Positions 61,233 to 64,000 of a stretch of DNA of 64,000 nt are shown in pieces. Each line of letters starts with the position of its first letter. Position 1 is the stretch's first letter. The notes beneath the pieces were generated by a model that worked only from the letters and a program-made list of their open reading frames with translations, ran no database searches and was not told the origin of the DNA. This stretch comes from Epinephelus fuscoguttatus (Eukaryota; Chordata; Actinopteri; Perciformes; Serranidae), in assembly GCF_011397635.1 (NCBI RefSeq), contig NC_064756.1:15290317-15354316 (forward strand), in the 5' to 3' direction. The position numbers and the translations under genes are program-made.

Positions 61233-64000
61233 CTACAGGGTCTCCAGCAGCCAATCGAACAGGCTGGACAGAGAGCGGCCCTCCTCTTCCTCTTTCTCAT
61301 GAAGCTTACAGAACTGGACCACAGCACTGAACAAGTCTGCAATCCGCCACGCCTTCTGAGACATCAGGTGGACCACCCTCTGGAACTGAGAGAAGACACA
61401 CGTAATGAATTATTAGAATTAAAACAAGCAACAAAACAACAAAAATCCCACAGTGAGAGGCAGCAGGACCAGCAGTCTCCGCACCAGAGCCTCTGTCCTT
61501 TGCTGCTGGCACGACTCGTTATACCACCTCCTCCATGCCAGGTGCGCTGCACCTCGTTAACTAATGCAGCACACCTGCTCAATTCTACAAGGGAGGGAGA
61601 AGGGACAGCAGCACTATGACTTTTTTTTAACATACAATACTATGACTTTTTTAACGAACCATCCTTTGACTTTTATTTTCACTTTACTTTAACTTTTAAT
61701 GTACTATACTATGACTTTTTTTTAACCATACTATACTAAGACATTTTTTTTTTACCATATTATACTATGACTTTTTTAACATACTGTACAATGGCTTTTT
61801 TTATCATAGTATACTGTGACTTTAACATACTATACAATGTTTTTTTTAACATACTATACTGTGACTTTTTTAACACACTATACTTTAACTTTTTTAATGT
61901 ACTATACTATGACTTTTTTTTAACCATATTATACTATGACTTTTTTAACATACTTTACAATGACTTATTTTTTAACATACTATACTGTGACTTTAACATA
62001 CTATACTTGACTTTTTTAACATACTATACTTGACTTTTTTAACATACTATACTTGACTTTTTTAACATATTATACTATGACTTTTTAACATACTATACTT
62101 GACTTTTTTAACATACTATACTTGACTTTTTTAACATATTATACTATGACTTTTTTAACATACTATACTATGACTTTTTTAACATACTATACTTGACTTT
62201 TTTAACATACTATACTATGACTTTTTTAACATACTATACTTGACTTTTTTAACATATTATACTATGACTTTTTTAACATACTATACTATGACTTTTTTAA
62301 CATACTATACTTGACTTTTTTAACATATTATACTATGACTTTTTTAACATATTATACTATGACTTTTTTAACATACTATACTTGACATTAACATATTATA
62401 CTATGACTTTTTAACATACTATACTTGACTTTTTTAACATATTATACTATGACTTTTTTTAACATACTATACTATGACTTTTTAACATACTATACTTGAC
62501 TTTTTTAACATATTATACTATGACTTTTTTAACATACTATACTATGACTTTTTTAACATACTATACTTGACTTTTTTAACATATTATACTATGACTTTTT
62601 TAACATACTATACTATGACTTTTTTAACATACTATACTTGACTTTTTTAACATATTATACTATGACTTTTTTAACATACTATACTTGACTTTTTTAACAT
62701 ATTATACTATGACTTTTTAACATACTATACTTGACTTTTTTAACATACTATACGATGACTTTTTTAACATACTACAGTATGACTTTTTAACATACTATAC
62801 TTGACTTTTTTAACATACTATACGATGACTTTTTTAACATACTACAGTATGACTTTTTAACATACTATACTTGACTTTTTTTTTTTTTACTATACTATGA
62901 CTTTTTTTTAAATTAGAGTTAAATTTCTCCAGTCACCTTGAGGCGTCCTGTTCTACATATCTACCAAGTTTAGTAAAAATCCATATGGCGGTTAGGCCTA
63001 GATAAGAAATTAGCTCTCTAGCGCCCCCATTTTGTTTGATGGGGTCAATAATGGAGGGGTCCCCTCAGATTATGTGTGGTCATATGTCTACAAAGTTGTG
63101 TGGTGATCGGTGAAACCCTTGAGATGTTATACACCTTTATGTGATGAGCCACGCCCTCCGCAATATTCATTGCCTTATAGAAGCTCAGTTTTAGTAAGTT
63201 TTCCAACTTTCTATATATATATATATATATATATGTATACACATGTAGTATACTATTCTACATGCTATGTATAGTATGCGTATAGCGTGCTAACAAAAAG
63301 TCATAGTAGAGTATGTCAAAAAAATAAGAAAAATGGTCACAGTATAGTTTGTTGGAAAAAAGTTATAGTACAGTAAGTGATGGTATAGTATGTCATGAAA
63401 ATAAAAAAAGTCAGTATAGTATGTCACAAAAATCAGAAAAATGGTCACAGTACAGTATGTTAAAAAAAGTCAGAATATAGTATGTTATAAAAATGGTTAT
63501 TGGTTATTTCCAGAGAGATTGGCTCTAGTCTTGGTTCAAATCTAGCAAGACTTTATAAATAAACTAAAATGAATTCCACCACACACCAACACAACGGTGA
63601 AATGTATGCAAACTCAAGCAAATACAATACTGAAAAAAGCTTTAAGGCCCTTACATACTTTTCAAGGGCCTTAATTGCTGCTAAAATGTTTATCAACTTC
63701 AATATTTTGAAGACCCTGTGGACACCCTGTAACAATTGCTGAAATATTATCTAAAAGGTCAAATCATACACTTTACATAAAGCGTATCATCTTTTTGTGT
63801 GTGCATTTGGGGGGACTCATAACCTCAGTATCTCTAAAATCAGCCCTGCAACTGAGATATAATTAGCACAGAAAACCATACAATCAGCAACAATCTGAGA
63901 GAAAAATGAGTCCCCATTTTCATTTTTTTGATTGGACAGCTGTGCCTACCTTTGCAATCCTCTTCTCTTTGGACTTCCTGAAGTAGAGCACAGGAAGCCC
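61233..64000 (-). CDS. sphkap: SPHKAP-like C-terminal end (partial, last two exons)
   Basis: Last two coding exons on the minus strand: 64000-63950 (open at the window edge) and 61385-61233, joined in phase 0 with GT-AG signals. The first encodes PVLYFRKSKEKRIAK; the second FQRVVHLMSQKAWRIADLFS and ends SSLFDWLLETL then TAG. SPHKAP is an A-kinase anchoring protein related to AKAP11 that binds PKA RI and sphingosine kinase. The call rests on position (SPHKAP follows DAW1 in human) and on the general look of the tail, not on a search. The intron holds a large AT minisatellite and a dispersed-repeat copy. Confidence 0.68.
61618..62912. repeat. AT-rich minisatellite, 20-24 bp unit
   Basis: About 55 to 60 copies of units such as TTTTTTAACATACTATACT with TATGAC or TGAC at the end. 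Two unit types (ACTATGAC and ACTTGAC) alternate in a semi-regular pattern that suggests higher-order repeats of two to three units. It lies in the last intron of sphkap. Frames through it are artefacts. Confidence 0.97.
62912..63212. repeat. Second copy of the 39.9-kb dispersed repeat
   Basis: Nearly identical (a handful of differences over 300 bases) to 39905-40211, including TTAGGCCTAGATAAGAAATT, CTCTAGCGCCCCCATTTTG and GTGTGGTCATATG. It starts at the end of the minisatellite and is cut off at an (AT)n run at 63213-63234. Confidence 0.9.
63213..63236. repeat. (AT)n microsatellite
   Basis: About eleven AT dinucleotides ending the dispersed-repeat copy. Confidence 0.9.
63255..63495. repeat. 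Same minisatellite in opposite orientation
   Basis: Degenerate units such as AAAAAGTCATAGTAGAGTATGT and AAAAAGTCAGTATAGTATGT are the reverse complement of the unit in 61618-62912. Copies are fewer and more diverged, with inserted AAATGGTCACAG words. Confidence 0.85.
63500..63945. other. sphkap intron remainder, nothing recognised
   Basis: No repeat or exon was identified in this part of the last sphkap intron. Confidence 0.4.

Noticed and set aside
61767-62033. Phe/Asn/Tyr-rich frame
   Set aside because: Translation of the AT minisatellite.
1-64000. CRISPR arrays, operons or prokaryotic-type systems
   Set aside because: All tandem repeats are mini- or microsatellites without unique spacers, and every gene is a spliced vertebrate gene.
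1-64000. Retrovirus, LTR element or Polinton copies
   Set aside because: No paired long terminal repeats and no recognisable gag, env or capsid-like frame; the reverse-transcriptase-type scraps seen fit LINEs and a Penelope-like element.

Overview
The window is nuclear DNA of a ray-finned (probably percomorph) fish. The evidence is multi-exon genes with short GT-AG introns, a gene order close to human 2q36 (MFF, AGFG1, SLC19A3, DAW1, SPHKAP, with MRPL44 nearby), a tandem pair of slc19a3 thiamine-transporter genes, and several repeat types common in teleosts (tRNA-derived SINEs, CR1/L2-type LINE tails, hAT and piggyBac MITEs). All gene models below were built by hand. Exon joins were accepted only when reading frame, splice signals and remembered family sequence agreed. 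No database search was run.

Layout. 1-402: minisatellite. 1060-6430: mff (+), mitochondrial fission factor. 6630-8916: dnaaf1 (-), a dynein arm assembly factor with only two coding exons. 9185-12398: mrpl44 (+), head to head with dnaaf1 across a 268-bp shared promoter region. 12.9-14.1 kb: no gene seen. 14157-35846: agfg1 (+), 13 coding exons, whose introns hold most of the transposon fossils (a hAT MITE, a MITE carrying a RecQ-like helicase relic, a TA-flanked MITE) and a 46-bp satellite. 36806-41022 and 42194-47520: two slc19a3 paralogs (-), separated by a Penelope-like retroelement scrap. 48389-59161: daw1 (+), a WD40 dynein assembly factor in 13 exons, with a foldback element and a SINE in its introns. 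60246-64000: the 3' end of sphkap (-), converging on daw1, with a large AT-rich minisatellite in its last intron.

How the genes relate. Two genes (mff, mrpl44) serve mitochondria, two (dnaaf1, daw1) serve ciliary dynein assembly, agfg1 acts in vesicle traffic and the slc19a3 pair imports thiamine. The two cilia genes each have an RFX X-box-like motif just upstream of the start codon: one is a perfect consensus match (daw1) and one has a single half-site mismatch (dnaaf1).

The points that most deserve a second look are: (1) the slc19a3 tandem copies share four intron positions but have five unshared ones, all inside what I recall as a single mammalian exon; copy 2 also needs a GC-AG intron; (2) the X-boxes; (3) the intron-poor dnaaf1; (4) the helicase-relic MITE; (5) a minisatellite present in opposite orientations on either side of a dispersed-repeat copy in the sphkap intron. 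I found no CRISPR, operon or other prokaryotic system and no complete autonomous transposon.
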